This document shows positions 43,825 through 54,182 of a DNA stretch of 64,000 bases, one piece after another. Every line of letters begins with the position of its first letter. Positions within the stretch are counted from its first letter, which is position 1. Position numbers and translations under genes: made by a program. The notes beneath the pieces are model-generated. The model saw only the letters and a program-made list of their open reading frames with translations, searched no databases and had not been told where the DNA came from. Source of the DNA: Sphingomonas sp. (GTDB taxonomy: Bacteria > Pseudomonadota > Alphaproteobacteria > Sphingomonadales > Sphingomonadaceae); NCBI RefSeq assembly GCF_024508665.1, contig NZ_JANINP010000006.1:1106001-1170000 (forward strand), given 5' to 3'.

Positions 43825-43916
43825 AAAAATACCATCCTCTCGGGATTTGCGTGCCGCCAAGAACGTGCCGGCCGTGCGTCCACCACACGGCCGGGCCAAA
43901 TTTTCGCTAACCTCGA

Positions 43917-45230
43917 TCAGACGATCCCCGAACCCGTGCCGGCCGGCGTTCGCTCCTGTGCCTTGCGGCGGCGCCAGGCCGATGCCCGGTAAGCGGCAAG
44001 CACGTCATAGGCACCGCCCGCATCAACCCTGGCCTTCGCCACGAGCGGGGACACGTCGACATTATAGGCGCAGCGCAGCGCCTGATATGCCATCATCGCA
44101 TCATTCCTGGCCTGCGCCTCGTGGAGAGCGTCGCGGTCGACGATGAGCGCTTTGGCATAGGCCTGTACGATGGCTTCGGCCGACGACAACATGCTCTCGA
44201 TGGGATCGGTGACGTTATGCGACTGATCGATCATATAAGCAGGGTTGAAGCCCGTGCCGGGCTTCTGTGCCGCCTCGATCAATTCGTTGAAGACCAGGAA
44301 TAATTGGTGCGGATTGATCGATCCGGAATCAAGATCGTCATCTCCATATTTCGAGTCGTTGAAGTGAAAGCCACCCAGCTTGCCGAACCGGTGAAGACGG
44401 GCAACGATCTGCTCGATATTGGTGTTGGGCGCGTGATGGCCGAGATCGACCAGGCATTTGGCCTTCGGGCCGAGTTCCTGCGCGGCCAGGATCGACGATC
44501 CCCAATCGGCGATGACCGTCGAATAGAAAGCCGGCTCGAACATCTTGTGCTCGATCAGCATCCGCCAGTCGTCGGGAAGTACAGCATAGATCCGGCTGGC
44601 TGAGCCGAGATAGCGGTCGAACTGGCCGGCGAGATCCTGCTGGCCAGGGAAATTGGTCCCGTCGCCGATCCATACGGTCAGATCATGGCTGCCCAGCTGG
44701 CGGCCGATCTCGATACATTCGATATTGTGCTCGATCGCCTGTTCGCGGGTCGCTTCGTCGGTCGATGTCAGCGAACCCGTGGCGTAGCTGTTTGCCTGGC
44801 CCTGCTGGTCCTGGAAAGTGTTCGAATTGACCGCGTCGAAGCCGATGCCGAGAGCGCTCGCCTCTTCCTTCAGCGCCCCATAATCGTCAACCTTGTCCCA
44901 GGGAAAATGCGGACTGACCCGGGGCGTGACCGTCGCGAGCTGGTGGACGACGGCACAATCGGCGAGCTTTTCGTGAATATTGGTGGGTTCGCCCGGTATC
45001 GGAAATTTGGCAAAGCGCGTGCCGCCGCGACCGGCTCCCCAGGTGGGAATGGCGACCTCGAACCGCGCGACTGCAGCGAGCGTCGCGTCGACATCGATGC
45101 CCCGGCGATCGAGCTGGCCGGCGAGATGCTCGAAATCCCTGTCCAGGTCAGCGGCATGGAGTGCGTTCAGGCCGGCGATCTGATCCGCATTGAGCGGCGG
45201 CTGCGTTGCCGTGATTGTCATTTCTGTCAT
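43917..45230 (-). CDS. rhaI: L-rhamnose isomerase (RhaI type)
   Basis: A 437-residue TIM-barrel isomerase converting L-rhamnose to L-rhamnulose, of the Pseudomonas-stutzeri/Rhizobium type rather than E. coli RhaA. Metal ligands are visible: MLIEHKMFEPAFYSTV (Glu), DLGHHAPNTNIEQ (Asp/His) and FHFNDSKYGDDDLDSGS. Two starts are possible: ATG 45230 or ATG 45221, the latter better spaced from GAGAGG. It lies 48 bases after the aldolase-dehydrogenase gene. Confidence 0.93.
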   Translation of the reverse strand: MTEMTITATQPPLNADQIAGLNALHAADLDRDFEHLAGQLDRRGIDVDATLAAVARFEVAIPTWGAGRGGTRFAKFPIPGEPTNIHEKLADCAVVHQLATVTPRVSPHFPWDKVDDYGALKEEASALGIGFDAVNSNTFQDQQGQANSYATGSLTSTDEATREQAIEHNIECIEIGRQLGSHDLTVWIGDGTNFPGQQDLAGQFDRYLGSASRIYAVLPDDWRMLIEHKMFEPAFYSTVIADWGSSILAAQELGPKAKCLVDLGHHAPNTNIEQIVARLHRFGKLGGFHFNDSKYGDDDLDSGSINPHQLFLVFNELIEAAQKPGTGFNPAYMIDQSHNVTDPIESMLSSAEAIVQAYAKALIVDRDALHEAQARNDAMMAYQALRCAYNVDVSPLVAKARVDAGGAYDVLAAYRASAWRRRKAQERTPAGTGSGIV

Positions 45231-45278
45231 CCTCTCGTGTTGGGCCGGGACGCTCGAGCATCCCGGCCCCTTGATCGA

Positions 45279-47393
45279 TCAGCGCGTGAAAGCCTGGGCG
45301 TTGCCCGCATCGACGTTGATCATGTTACCGGTCGACTTGCTGGCGGCGTCGGACGCCAGGAAGTAGATCGCCTCGGCGACGTCCTCGGGCAGGACGTCGC
45401 GCTTAAGCATCGAACGGCTGCGATAATGTTCCTCGAGTTGCGCGCCGGGATCGATGCCATGGGCACCGGCACGCTCCTGGCGCCAGTCGCCGTCCCAGAT
45501 GCGCGACCCGCGGATCACGGCATCGGGATTGACCGTATTGACGCGGATGCCCGCGCTCGCACCTTCGAGCGCCAGGCAGCGGGCAAGGTGAAGCGACGCC
45601 GCTTTGGCGGAGGCGTAGGCAGCTGCGTTCGTCGCTGCGGCGATACCGTTCTTCGATCCGACGAAGACGATCGAGCCGCCCTTCTGCGCCTTCAGAAGCG
45701 GAAAGGCCGCCCTGGCTGTCAGGAAATAGCCCTCGGCGAGCACATCGTAATTCTTGCGCCACAAGTCGACGGTCGTTTCCTCCAGAGGCGCGGAGGATGC
45801 GATCCCGGCATTGGCGACCAGGATGTCGATGCCGCCGAACTCGCGGGCGGCAAAAGCGAACGCGGCGGCGATTTGTGCTTCGTCGGTCACGTCGCAGATC
45901 GTGGCGCGGACCACGTCCCGGCCGAAGCGGGCGGCAAGTTCGTCACGCCGCGTCTCGAGAACGTCGGGCGAGCGGTCGAGCAACACGACACAGGCTCCGT
46001 CGCGTAGCATGCGCTCGGCCGTGGCGACGCCGATGCCGCCCGCGCCGCCGGTGACGACGGCGATCTTGCCCGCCATCGGCTTCGGCTTGGGCATGCGCTG
46101 GAGCTTGGCTTCCTCGAGCGCCCAATATTCGATGCCATAGGCTTCGAGTTCAGGAAGGCCTTCATAGGTACCGATCGCCTCGGCTCCGCGCATCACGTTG
46201 ATGGCATTGCCGTAAAATTCGCTCGCCAGCCGGGCCGTCGTCTTGTCCGCGCCGAACGCGATCCGGCCGATGCCCGGAATCAGCACGATGACCGGGTTTG
46301 CATCGCGCATGGCGGGGTCTCCGTCCTTTGCGCAGCGCCCATAATAGGCCGCATAAGCGGCTCGATAGTCCGCGAGTGCCTGGTCGAGATAGGCGTCGTC
46401 GTCGATCGACGCGGGATCCAGCGTGAGAGGCGCGATCTTGGTCCGCAGGAAGTGATCCGGGCAGGACGTGCCGATGCGCGCGAGACGTTCGAACTCCGCC
46501 GATCCGATGAACTCGAGCGTTTCCGGGCTATCGTCGAAATGGCCGAGCTTGCCGGCTCCGGTCATCAATCCGCGCAGTCGGGGCATGATGCGCGCCGCCG
46601 CTGCGGCGCGATCCGCCGCCGATTGTGGCGCCACCACCTGTCCGCCAAAGGCCGGACGGCCCTTTAGCCGATCATTCAGATAGGCGGCGGCATCGGCGAT
46701 CAGGCCGATCGTGTTTTCGTAACATGCTTTGTCGTCGTCGGCCCAGCAGATGATGCCATGGCCGGCCAGCATGATGCCGCGCAATCCCGGGTGCTGGGCC
46801 GCATAGTCGCGGATCATGACGCCGAGCTCGAAGCCCGGGCGTTTCCACGGCAGCCAGCCGATCTTGCCGCCCCAAATTTCTCGGGTCGCTGCCTCGCCGC
46901 CGCTCGAAGCGGCGAGCGCGATAATCGCGTCGGGATGGACATGATCGACATGCGCAAAAGGCAGGAGGCCATGGAGCGGGGTGTCGATCGAGGCCGCCCT
47001 GCTGTTCAGATTGAACGTGCAGTGCGGGAGATAATCGACCATCTCGTCTTCGAATTCGACGCCGCGATAAAGCCGCTCGGTCGCGCGGAACTTGTCGAGA
47101 TAAAGCGTGGCGAAGCCGTCGAGCTTCATAGAGCCGATATCGCCGCCTGATCCCTTGACCCACAGCACGTCGACCGTCTCGCCGGTGAGCGGGTCCGTGC
47201 CCTTGAGCTTGCCCGAAGTGTTGCCACCACCGAAATTGGTGACCGTCAGATCCTCGCCGAGCAGGTTCGACCGGTAGAGCAACAGCTCTTCGGGCGTCTT
47301 GGTCGCCGCGACGGCATCGTCCCAGCGATTCTCGGGAATAGCGAACAGGAGCGCCTCGGGCGCGGTTCGGCTGGCGGTAATCACGTCGTCCAT
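45279..47393 (-). CDS. Bifunctional rhamnulose-1-phosphate aldolase / L-lactaldehyde dehydrogenase
   Basis: A 704-residue fusion. Residues about 1-420 are a class II aldolase/adducin domain with zinc ligands (AHVDHVHPDAI, GHGIICW); residues about 440-704 are an SDR (AVVTGGAGGIGVATAE, NAGIASS, YASAKAAS). Such proteins, often called RhaD/RhaE, split rhamnulose-1-phosphate to DHAP and L-lactaldehyde and oxidise the latter to L-lactate. ATG 47393 starts the domain; earlier codons run through the AT-rich operator. First gene of the minus-strand operon. Confidence 0.93.
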   Translation of the reverse strand: MDDVITASRTAPEALLFAIPENRWDDAVAATKTPEELLLYRSNLLGEDLTVTNFGGGNTSGKLKGTDPLTGETVDVLWVKGSGGDIGSMKLDGFATLYLDKFRATERLYRGVEFEDEMVDYLPHCTFNLNSRAASIDTPLHGLLPFAHVDHVHPDAIIALAASSGGEAATREIWGGKIGWLPWKRPGFELGVMIRDYAAQHPGLRGIMLAGHGIICWADDDKACYENTIGLIADAAAYLNDRLKGRPAFGGQVVAPQSAADRAAAAARIMPRLRGLMTGAGKLGHFDDSPETLEFIGSAEFERLARIGTSCPDHFLRTKIAPLTLDPASIDDDAYLDQALADYRAAYAAYYGRCAKDGDPAMRDANPVIVLIPGIGRIAFGADKTTARLASEFYGNAINVMRGAEAIGTYEGLPELEAYGIEYWALEEAKLQRMPKPKPMAGKIAVVTGGAGGIGVATAERMLRDGACVVLLDRSPDVLETRRDELAARFGRDVVRATICDVTDEAQIAAAFAFAAREFGGIDILVANAGIASSAPLEETTVDLWRKNYDVLAEGYFLTARAAFPLLKAQKGGSIVFVGSKNGIAAATNAAAYASAKAASLHLARCLALEGASAGIRVNTVNPDAVIRGSRIWDGDWRQERAGAHGIDPGAQLEEHYRSRSMLKRDVLPEDVAEAIYFLASDAASKSTGNMINVDAGNAQAFTR

Positions 47394-47456
47394 TCGTTTG
47401 TGTCCTTGAACCTTGGCTGCGGTTGGGCCGGTCGGCCTCCTAGCGCTGCGGGTGTT

Positions 47457-47515
47457 CACAATCAATCTAAAAAGATTATAAACAATCAAAATCAATCAAC
47501 AGCGATCATTGCTAC
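47457..47515. promoter_or_regulatory. Divergent rhamnose promoter with AATCAAT repeats
   Basis: AT-rich island between the two rhamnose operons with repeated AATCAA-like units (ACAATCAATC, AACAATCAA, AATCAATCAAC, GCGATCATTG) and a GATTATAA inverted partner. DeoR-family repressors bind such direct repeats, and the cluster encodes one at 50239. Confidence 0.6.
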
Positions 47516-47531
47516 GATGTGAGGAGGGTGC

Positions 47532-48956
47532 GTGACAGGCGAGCTGGTTGTGGTGCTCGACATCGGGAAGACGATGTCCAAGCTCACCTTGTGGACGAAG
47601 GAGGGCGAGCTTCTCGCTCGAGAAACCCGGGTCAACGAGCGGATCGACGCTGGCGCTTATGCGGCACTCGATGTCGCCGGAATCGAGGCCTGGCTCGCAC
47701 TGGTCCTGTCGGATTTCGGTCGGCGCGGTTCCATCGGCTCGATCATTCCCGTCGGCCATGGAGCGGCGGCGGCGATCATTCGTGGCGGTGCCCTTGCGTT
47801 GCCGCCAATGGACTATGAGCAAGCCATTCCAGCGGAGGACCGCGAGCTTTATGCCGGGCAGCGTTCGCGCTTTTCCGAAACCGGGTCTCCCTTTCTCGCC
47901 GACGGGTTGAACCTTGGCGCCCAGCTGCACTTTATCGAGCGGTTGAAGCCCGAAGTCCTGGGGCCAGGCGCGCTCATCCTTCCTTGGGCGCAATATTGGG
48001 CGTGGCGGCTGAGCGGCGTGGCGGCGAGCGAGGTCACCAGCCTTGGCTGTCACACTGACCTGTGGAATCCGCGTGCGGGCAAGCCGTCTCAGCTCGCCTG
48101 GTCGCGCGGCTGGGCGAGCCTGATGCCGCGTTTGCGCAAGGCCGGCGACGTCCTTGGCCCGCTGTCGCCCGAATGGGTCGAGCGTACCGGGCTATCGGGC
48201 GCAACCAGCGTCCATTGCGGGCTCCACGATTCCAACGCCGCCTTGCTTGCCGCTCGCGGGTTCGATGAGATAGCAGGACGCGACGCCACGATCATGTCGA
48301 CCGGGACCTGGTTCGTGGCGATGCGGACGCCAGGCGCCGGTTGTTTCGTCGATCCGGTGCTGCTGCCGGCCGCGCGCGATACGCTCATCAATGTCGACGT
48401 CTCGGGACGGATGATCCCGTCGGCGCGGTTCATGGGCGGCCGAGAGATCGAGTTGCTGACGGGACGCGATACCCGGCGCATCGATATCAAGGCCGATCAG
48501 GCCGACATCGTCGCGGCCACGCGCTCGGTGCTCGAACAAGGGGCTCGTGTCTTGCCGACCTTCGCGCCCGGCTTTGGCCCCTTTGCTGCCCATTGCGGCC
48601 GATGGATCGACAAGCCCACGGATCAGGCGTCGCTCCGGGCGGCCGTGTCGCTTTATGCCGCCCTTGTCGCCGATGTCTCGCTTGGACTTATCGGCGCGGG
48701 CGGGTGCCTGCTTGTGGAAGGGCGCTTTGCCGAGGCCGAAGTATTCGTGCGCGCCTTGGCGGCCCTTCGCCCGAACGATAAAGTCTACAGGGCCAATGCC
48801 CATAACGACGTCTCGTTCGGCGCGCTGAGGCTTCTCCAGCCTGGCCTTCGTCCATCGGGCGGTCTCGAGCTGATCCAGCCGCTGGCATTGCCGATCGAGA
48901 ACTATCGCGAGCGTTGGCACGATGACGTCGCGGGTGCGCTGGAGGCCGTGTCGTGA
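47532..48956 (+). CDS. rhaB: L-rhamnulose kinase (FGGY family)
   Basis: A 474-residue sugar kinase: phosphate-1 loop [16 protein letters not shown], catalytic [20 protein letters not shown] and the C-terminal [12 protein letters not shown]. It phosphorylates L-rhamnulose at C1. GTG 47532 follows GAGGAGGG. It heads the plus-strand operon; its TGA overlaps the LldD gene start. FGGY substrate calls are uncertain alone; the operon decides it. Not the usual E. coli RhaB length (489) but close. Confidence 0.88.
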   Translation: MTGELVVVLDIGKTMSKLTLWTKEGELLARETRVNERIDAGAYAALDVAGIEAWLALVLSDFGRRGSIGSIIPVGHGAAAAIIRGGALALPPMDYEQAIPAEDRELYAGQRSRFSETGSPFLADGLNLGAQLHFIERLKPEVLGPGALILPWAQYWAWRLSGVAASEVTSLGCHTDLWNPRAGKPSQLAWSRGWASLMPRLRKAGDVLGPLSPEWVERTGLSGATSVHCGLHDSNAALLAARGFDEIAGRDATIMSTGTWFVAMRTPGAGCFVDPVLLPAARDTLINVDVSGRMIPSARFMGGREIELLTGRDTRRIDIKADQADIVAATRSVLEQGARVLPTFAPGFGPFAAHCGRWIDKPTDQASLRAAVSLYAALVADVSLGLIGAGGCLLVEGRFAEAEVFVRALAALRPNDKVYRANAHNDVSFGALRLLQPGLRPSGGLELIQPLALPIENYRERWHDDVAGALEAVS

Positions 48957-50095
48957 AGGCTGCCTCGGTATCCGATTTCCGCGCGCTCGCCCGCCGTCGC
49001 CTGCCGCACTTCCTGTTCGAATATATCGATGGCGGCAGCTATGACGAAGTGACCCTGCGCGCCAATATGCGGGATCTCGGCAGCATCGCCTTGCGCCAGC
49101 GCGTGCTCGAGAATGTGTCGGCGATCGACCTCGCCACCGATCTGTTCGGCCAGAAGATGGCCATGCCCCTAGCGCTCGCGCCGGTTGGCCTAGCCGGTAT
49201 GAATGCGCGGCGCGGGGAAGTTCAGGCCGCGCGTGCCGCGGCTGCCGCCGGCATTCCCTTCTGCCTGTCGACGGTCTCGGCCTGTCCGATCGAGGAGGTC
49301 GTGCGCGAGACGCCGCAACCTTTCTGGTTTCAACTCTACATGATCCGCGACCGCGGTTTCATGCGCGACCTGCTCGCCAAGGCGCGGGACGCGCATTGCT
49401 CTGCCCTGGTCTTTACCGTCGACATGCCGGTGCCGGGCTCGCGCTACCGCGACTATCGCTCGGGTCTTGCCGGTGCCGCCGGGATCGCAGGCAGCATCAG
49501 GCGTACCATCCAGGGCGCGCTACGTCCCGGATGGGCTTGGGATGTCGGCATTCGCGGCCGACCCCATAGTCTCGGCAACGTCGCGCCTGTGCTGGGGCCC
49601 CGCACCGGGCTGGAAGACTTCTTTGCCTGGATGCGAGACAATTTCGATCCCAGCGTGTCCTGGCGCGACCTCGATTTCATCCGGTCCGAATGGCACGGCC
49701 CCCTCGTCATAAAAGGTATCCTCGATCCCGAGGACGCCAAGCGGGCCGTCGCCCTGGGTGCCGACGGCATCGTGGTGTCCAACCATGGCGGCCGCCAGCT
49801 GGACGGTGCGCTCTCCACGGCCCGTGCCTTGCCGCCGATCGCGGACGCCGTCGGCGACAAGCTTGCCATTCTGGCCGATGGCGGCGTTCGCTCCGGCCTG
49901 GATGTCGTGCGCCTGCTGGCGCTCGGCGCCAAGGGCGTCCTGCTTGGCCGGGCCTGGGCCTATGCCCTGGCCGCAGGCGGCGAGGCGGGCGTACGGCAGA
50001 TGCTCGGTCTCATCGAGGCCGAGATGCGGGTCGCCATGGCACTGACCGGCCTCACCCGGATAAGCCAGATCTCGCGCGACATTCTCGTTCGATAG
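48953..50095 (+). CDS. lldD: FMN-dependent L-lactate dehydrogenase
   Basis: A 380-residue alpha-hydroxyacid oxidase/dehydrogenase: [31 protein letters not shown], active-site His in [12 protein letters not shown] and FMN phosphate site [20 protein letters not shown]. It converts L-lactate, the end product of the lactaldehyde arm, to pyruvate, passing electrons to the quinone pool. GTG 48953 overlaps the kinase stop (GTGA). Confidence 0.92.
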   Translation: MKAASVSDFRALARRRLPHFLFEYIDGGSYDEVTLRANMRDLGSIALRQRVLENVSAIDLATDLFGQKMAMPLALAPVGLAGMNARRGEVQAARAAAAAGIPFCLSTVSACPIEEVVRETPQPFWFQLYMIRDRGFMRDLLAKARDAHCSALVFTVDMPVPGSRYRDYRSGLAGAAGIAGSIRRTIQGALRPGWAWDVGIRGRPHSLGNVAPVLGPRTGLEDFFAWMRDNFDPSVSWRDLDFIRSEWHGPLVIKGILDPEDAKRAVALGADGIVVSNHGGRQLDGALSTARALPPIADAVGDKLAILADGGVRSGLDVVRLLALGAKGVLLGRAWAYALAAGGEAGVRQMLGLIEAEMRVAMALTGLTRISQISRDILVR

Positions 50096-50238
50096 GCACT
50101 TTGGTGCTCGCCATGCGGCGCGGCCCGCGTTGACCGCGCGGCTTCGCCCCGGCAAGACGGCCGAACTGCACCGGGTAGGCGCGCTACGCGGCACCCGTCA
50201 TCGCCTGGCTCGCATAAGGAAAGGAATCGATCGTCTAC

Positions 50239-51027
50239 ATGCATGGCGAGGAGCGCGAGCGGTTGATCCTCGACGCCATCGGCGAACGGGGGTTCGTCAC
50301 GTATCAGGCACTGCAGTCCAGGCTTTCGGCGTCGCCTGCCACGATCAGGCGCGATCTCGCCCGGCTGGCCGAAGCGGGGCTGATCGAGCGGGTCCATGGG
50401 GGCGCTCGCCTGGTGTCCGGGCGCCCGGACGGTAAAGGCGACGCGGGCTTAAGACTGACCGGCGCATCGTTCGAACAATCCCTGCTGGACCGGATCGATC
50501 AGAAGCGCGCAATCGGCAAGGCAGCGGCCGGCCTCTGCCGTGCGAACGAAGGCATCATGGTCGATGGCGGGACGACGACGTTCCAGATGTGTCCCCATCT
50601 CGCCGGCCTGGGCCTCCAGGTCCTGACCAACTCGCTCCACATCGTATCGGCGCTCTTGCCCCAGACCGGTACGCAGATCCTCGTGCCCTCGGGATCGGTC
50701 TTTCGCGACCAGAACATCATTCTGGCCCCCGAAGGCGAAGAAAGCATGCCGCGTTTCCACGCTCCCCGATTGTTCATGGGCGCGGCAGCCATCGGCCCGC
50801 AAGGAATCATGCAGGCGGATGTGCTGCTTGTCGCCGGCGAACGCCGGTTCATCGATCGCGCCGAAGAGATCGTCATCTGTGCCGACAGCAGCAAGTTCAC
50901 GCGCTCGTCGGGCAATGTCGTCTGCCCGCTCGATGACGTCGACATCCTCGTCACCGACGAGGGCATCGGGAAGGACAGCGTCGACATGATCGAGGCCGCC
51001 GGGATCAAGCTCGTCATCGCGGTCTGA
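50239..51027 (+). CDS. DeoR/GlpR-family regulator of the rhamnose operons
   Basis: A 262-residue regulator with DeoR HTH in the first 55 residues (GFVTYQALQSRLSASPATIRRDLARLAEAGLI) and a sugar-phosphate sensor domain (RIDQKRAIGKAAAGLC, DGGTTTFQM, ADSSKF). It follows lldD after 143 bases, with AAGGAAAGGA before ATG 50239. It likely binds the repeats at 47457 and responds to rhamnulose-1-phosphate or a related ester (inference). Confidence 0.92.
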   Translation: MHGEERERLILDAIGERGFVTYQALQSRLSASPATIRRDLARLAEAGLIERVHGGARLVSGRPDGKGDAGLRLTGASFEQSLLDRIDQKRAIGKAAAGLCRANEGIMVDGGTTTFQMCPHLAGLGLQVLTNSLHIVSALLPQTGTQILVPSGSVFRDQNIILAPEGEESMPRFHAPRLFMGAAAIGPQGIMQADVLLVAGERRFIDRAEEIVICADSSKFTRSSGNVVCPLDDVDILVTDEGIGKDSVDMIEAAGIKLVIAV

Positions 51028-51051
51028 CCGGCAGTAGGGACGGTGGCTGGC

Positions 51052-52212
51052 TCAGGAAGGCGGCGCGTCGGGAGCCGGCTTCTTGACTGCGCGCAGCGCC
51101 CAGCGCTGACCCGTCGCATCGCCGCCTAGGAGGCGCCCATTTACGCGCAATACCGCTTCGATTTGCGGTTGCCCCGTCGCCTTGTCCCGCGCCGGATAGA
51201 CGTGGGCTGCAATGACGCGGCCCCGGAACTTGGGCGCGACGCGGTCCACTGGCGTGTGGCCGACGAAGATACGGCGGACGCCGAAATGATCGAGCGATCG
51301 CCCGACATCGGCGTCGCTCACTCGTTTGTGGCGCCGCCGGAAATATCCGCGATACCATAAAGGTCCCTCGCGATCGGCACTCATGTCGCCGGGTAAGGGC
51401 GGCGAGCTCAGCGGCATGTCGATACCCGCGCGGACACGATCGTTGATCTCCGCAATGTCCGGGGCTTCGTCGATCAGGCCCGGTGACAGGCCGCCATGGA
51501 CGAAGAGGTTGTCACCGAGCTTGAGCATGGCGTTGCGGCTGCGCAGCCACTGGCCGAGCACGTCCTTGGGGCCCAGGAGATCGGCGTAGCGGTCCCGGCC
51601 GAGTATCGCGCCGGTGCGGTGATAGCGCGGGTGGAGATAGCGTTTGTCTCCCTGCAGCATCAGCGCTTCGTGATTGCCCAGAATGAAGTGAAGCGCGCCG
51701 CCCTTGGCCGCTGCCTGCGCCTCGAGCCCGTAGAGCAGCCACAGGATTTCGATCTGATACGCGCCGCGGTCGACGACGTCGCCCAGCACCACCACCTGAC
51801 CCGTGCCGAACGTCCAGGAAAGCGCCGCATCGATAATGCCTTGTGCCTGCAACAAGGCAATCAGGATGCCGAATTCGCCATGCGTGTCGGCAACCACCAT
51901 AAGCGGTACGTTGTCGGCAAGTGCCTGGACGGCGGGCGGCGGCGCCTCGACCGGATCGCGCAAGGGCACCGTGAATCCCAGCACGCCATCGGCAGGCGCG
52001 ATGGCGAGGAGGTGGCCGGCTCCCGACGGCGCTGTTACCGCACGGCCATCGGCCGATACCGAGCGCGCTATCCAACCGCTTTCGGCCATCTCGACATAGG
52101 GGCCGTCTGCAACCGGCTCGATTTCCTGCTCCGATGGCGCGATGGCCCCGCAGGGCTCTTGCGCGAGAACGGTCGCTTCTGGGACTTCGGCGCTCGACGC
52201 GGTCAGGCTCAC
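51052..52212 (-). CDS. Calcineurin-like metallophosphoesterase
   Basis: About 386 residues from GTG 52212 (AAGAGGGAA upstream). Residues about 120-370 carry the PPP/metallophosphatase motifs in order: VVADTHGEF (DxH), GDVVDRG, LGNHEA, HGG and GHTP. The N-terminal 100 residues are low-conservation. No signal peptide. Likely a cytosolic Ser/Thr-type protein phosphatase or nucleotide/tRNA phosphatase. It converges with the DeoR gene and is divergent from pepA. Confidence 0.85.
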   Translation of the reverse strand: MSLTASSAEVPEATVLAQEPCGAIAPSEQEIEPVADGPYVEMAESGWIARSVSADGRAVTAPSGAGHLLAIAPADGVLGFTVPLRDPVEAPPPAVQALADNVPLMVVADTHGEFGILIALLQAQGIIDAALSWTFGTGQVVVLGDVVDRGAYQIEILWLLYGLEAQAAAKGGALHFILGNHEALMLQGDKRYLHPRYHRTGAILGRDRYADLLGPKDVLGQWLRSRNAMLKLGDNLFVHGGLSPGLIDEAPDIAEINDRVRAGIDMPLSSPPLPGDMSADREGPLWYRGYFRRRHKRVSDADVGRSLDHFGVRRIFVGHTPVDRVAPKFRGRVIAAHVYPARDKATGQPQIEAVLRVNGRLLGGDATGQRWALRAVKKPAPDAPPS

Positions 52213-52421
52213 GGGATTTCCCTCTTGGCGATGCTTTGGACAGGTGTGACCGGACCGACCGGCCTTCGCTTGTTGGGAAACGTGTCTGCCGGCCGATTGC
52301 CGCACCGGACGACGTCGGCCGTTACGGTATCGACCGCCTTTGCGCGTTTCGTCGCGGACCACCAACGGCCGGGCCGGTGGCTCAAGCAATGACATCCGGC
52401 GAGAAAAGGGTGGGGAAGAAG

Positions 52422-52472
52422 ATGACGAGTGTGGCGTTCCGCAAGGCCCCGCGTCAGGCAGTGGCTGCCTGA
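52422..52472 (+). CDS. 16-codon leader ORF coupled to the aminopeptidase gene
   Basis: ATG 52422 follows a strong ribosome site (AGGGTGGGGAAG), encodes MTSVAFRKAPRQAVAA and stops at TGA 52470-52472, overlapping ATG 52472 of the aminopeptidase (TGATG). The aminopeptidase start has no ribosome site of its own, so its translation probably depends on this leader. The peptide has no known function. Confidence 0.45.
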   Translation: MTSVAFRKAPRQAVAA

Positions 52473-53953
52473 TGCGGATCGATTATGGCAGCGATCTTCG
52501 CGGCGATGCGCTTGTCTGGTGCGCGGTCGAGGCCGGCGATGACAAATCATCCAATCGTCTGACCAACCAGCTGGCCTCGACCAGCGAAAAGATTTTCGCG
52601 CGGGCGGCCGCCGCCGCGCGTTTTTCCGGCAAGGCGAAGCAGTTGCTCGAAGTGCTGGCGCCGTCCTTCTGCGAGGCCGACCGCGCCTTGCTGCTCGGGC
52701 TCGGCAAGGCGCCCGGCACGAAGGATTGGCAGGAAGCGGGTGCCACCCTGGCACGCCATCTCGTCGCGAGTGGCGTGCGCGAGGCGAGCGTGTCGGGCGT
52801 GCCTTCGGATATGATCGGCCCATTCGTGCTCGGCGCCCGGCTCGGCGCCTATCGGTTCGACACCTATCGTCCCAATCTCCCCGCTGACCAGCGGCCGCGG
52901 CTCGAGTCGATCCGGCTGGTGTCCGATACTGGCACCGCACTGGCGGGGGCTGACCCGGCGCTCGACGCCCTGGCCGAGGGCGTCATCCTTGCGCGCGATC
53001 TCGTGAGCGAACCCTCCAACATTCTCCATCCCGAGGCGTTCGCTGCCCGGGCAAAAGACCTCGAAGCATTCGGCGTCGAGGTCGATATCCTTGGGCCGGC
53101 CGAGCTCGAGGCGCTGGGGATGGAGGCCATGCTCGCTGTCGGGCGCGGCAGCGCGCGCGCGTCGCGGCTCGTGGTGATGCAATGGCGCGGCGCTGCTGAG
53201 CGCGATGCGGCGCCGCTGACGCTCGTCGGCAAGGGCGTGACGTTCGATTCAGGGGGCATATCGATCAAGCCCGCCGACAATATGGAAGCTATGAAAGGCG
53301 ACATGGCGGGTGCGGCCGCGGTGGTCGGGGCGATGCGGGCGCTTGCCGGCCGCCAGGCGCCGGCCAATGTCGTTGGCCTGGTCGGGCTGGTCGAGAACAT
53401 GCCTGATGGCGATGCCTTCCGGCCAGGCGACATCCTGCGCTCGGCATCAGGCAAGACCATCGAGGTCCTCAACACCGACGCCGAGGGCCGCCTCGTCCTG
53501 TGCGATGTCCTCCATTACGCCCAGCAGAAGTTTAGGCCCAAGGCGATCATCGACCTCGCAACCCTGACCGGCGCGATAGTGGTCGCGCTAGGCAACGAGC
53601 GGGCGGGGCTTTTCTCCAACAACGACCTGCTCGCAAACGCTATTGCCGCGGCAGGGCAGGAGAGTGGCGAGCCGGTCTGGCGGCTGCCGCTCGACCCCGC
53701 TTATGACAAGCTGCTCGACAGCGAGATCGCCGACATGAAGAACCTGAACACGGGCGGTGGCGCGGGGTCGATCACGGCCGGGCAGTTCCTGCAGCGGTTC
53801 ATCGCCGACGACCTGCCCTGGGCGCATATCGATATTGCCGGTGTCGCCTGGAAGGCGAAGAGCAACGTTGCCTGGGAGGCCGGATGGGCGACCGGGTTCG
53901 GCGTGCAACTGCTCGATGCCCTGGTGCGACGGAACGATTATCTGAGCGCCTGA
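52472..53953 (+). CDS. Leucyl aminopeptidase (M17 family)
   Basis: A 493-residue cytosolic M17 metalloaminopeptidase with two-metal motifs GKGVTFDSGGISIKP and NTDAEGRLVLCDVL, and the PAD domain N-terminal. Length is normal (about 500). ATG 52472 is set by the overlap with the leader ORF; a longer frame to 52340 runs through the promoter. It removes N-terminal residues from peptides for turnover. Its neighbour on the other strand is the metallophosphoesterase, across a shared promoter region. Confidence 0.9.
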   Translation: MRIDYGSDLRGDALVWCAVEAGDDKSSNRLTNQLASTSEKIFARAAAAARFSGKAKQLLEVLAPSFCEADRALLLGLGKAPGTKDWQEAGATLARHLVASGVREASVSGVPSDMIGPFVLGARLGAYRFDTYRPNLPADQRPRLESIRLVSDTGTALAGADPALDALAEGVILARDLVSEPSNILHPEAFAARAKDLEAFGVEVDILGPAELEALGMEAMLAVGRGSARASRLVVMQWRGAAERDAAPLTLVGKGVTFDSGGISIKPADNMEAMKGDMAGAAAVVGAMRALAGRQAPANVVGLVGLVENMPDGDAFRPGDILRSASGKTIEVLNTDAEGRLVLCDVLHYAQQKFRPKAIIDLATLTGAIVVALGNERAGLFSNNDLLANAIAAAGQESGEPVWRLPLDPAYDKLLDSEIADMKNLNTGGGAGSITAGQFLQRFIADDLPWAHIDIAGVAWKAKSNVAWEAGWATGFGVQLLDALVRRNDYLSA

Positions 53954-54182
53954 TCGGCCAGGTAAGTGTTGCTCCGCCTCGGGCGCGGAAGGTGCGGGCG
54001 GGGACTCTCCCGACCGTCGTCTTCCGGCTCGCCACGCCGTCGCGGCATCGTGCCCTTCGGGCAGGCACCTCCCTCAAAATACGCGAAAATGTTCGGGGTT
54101 TGCGCCGTCTCGCTCGTTTGAAAGCCATCGAACGGGAAAGGCATGGGAGCGATCGGCGCTCCCTCGGGCGGGAGCATCGGCG

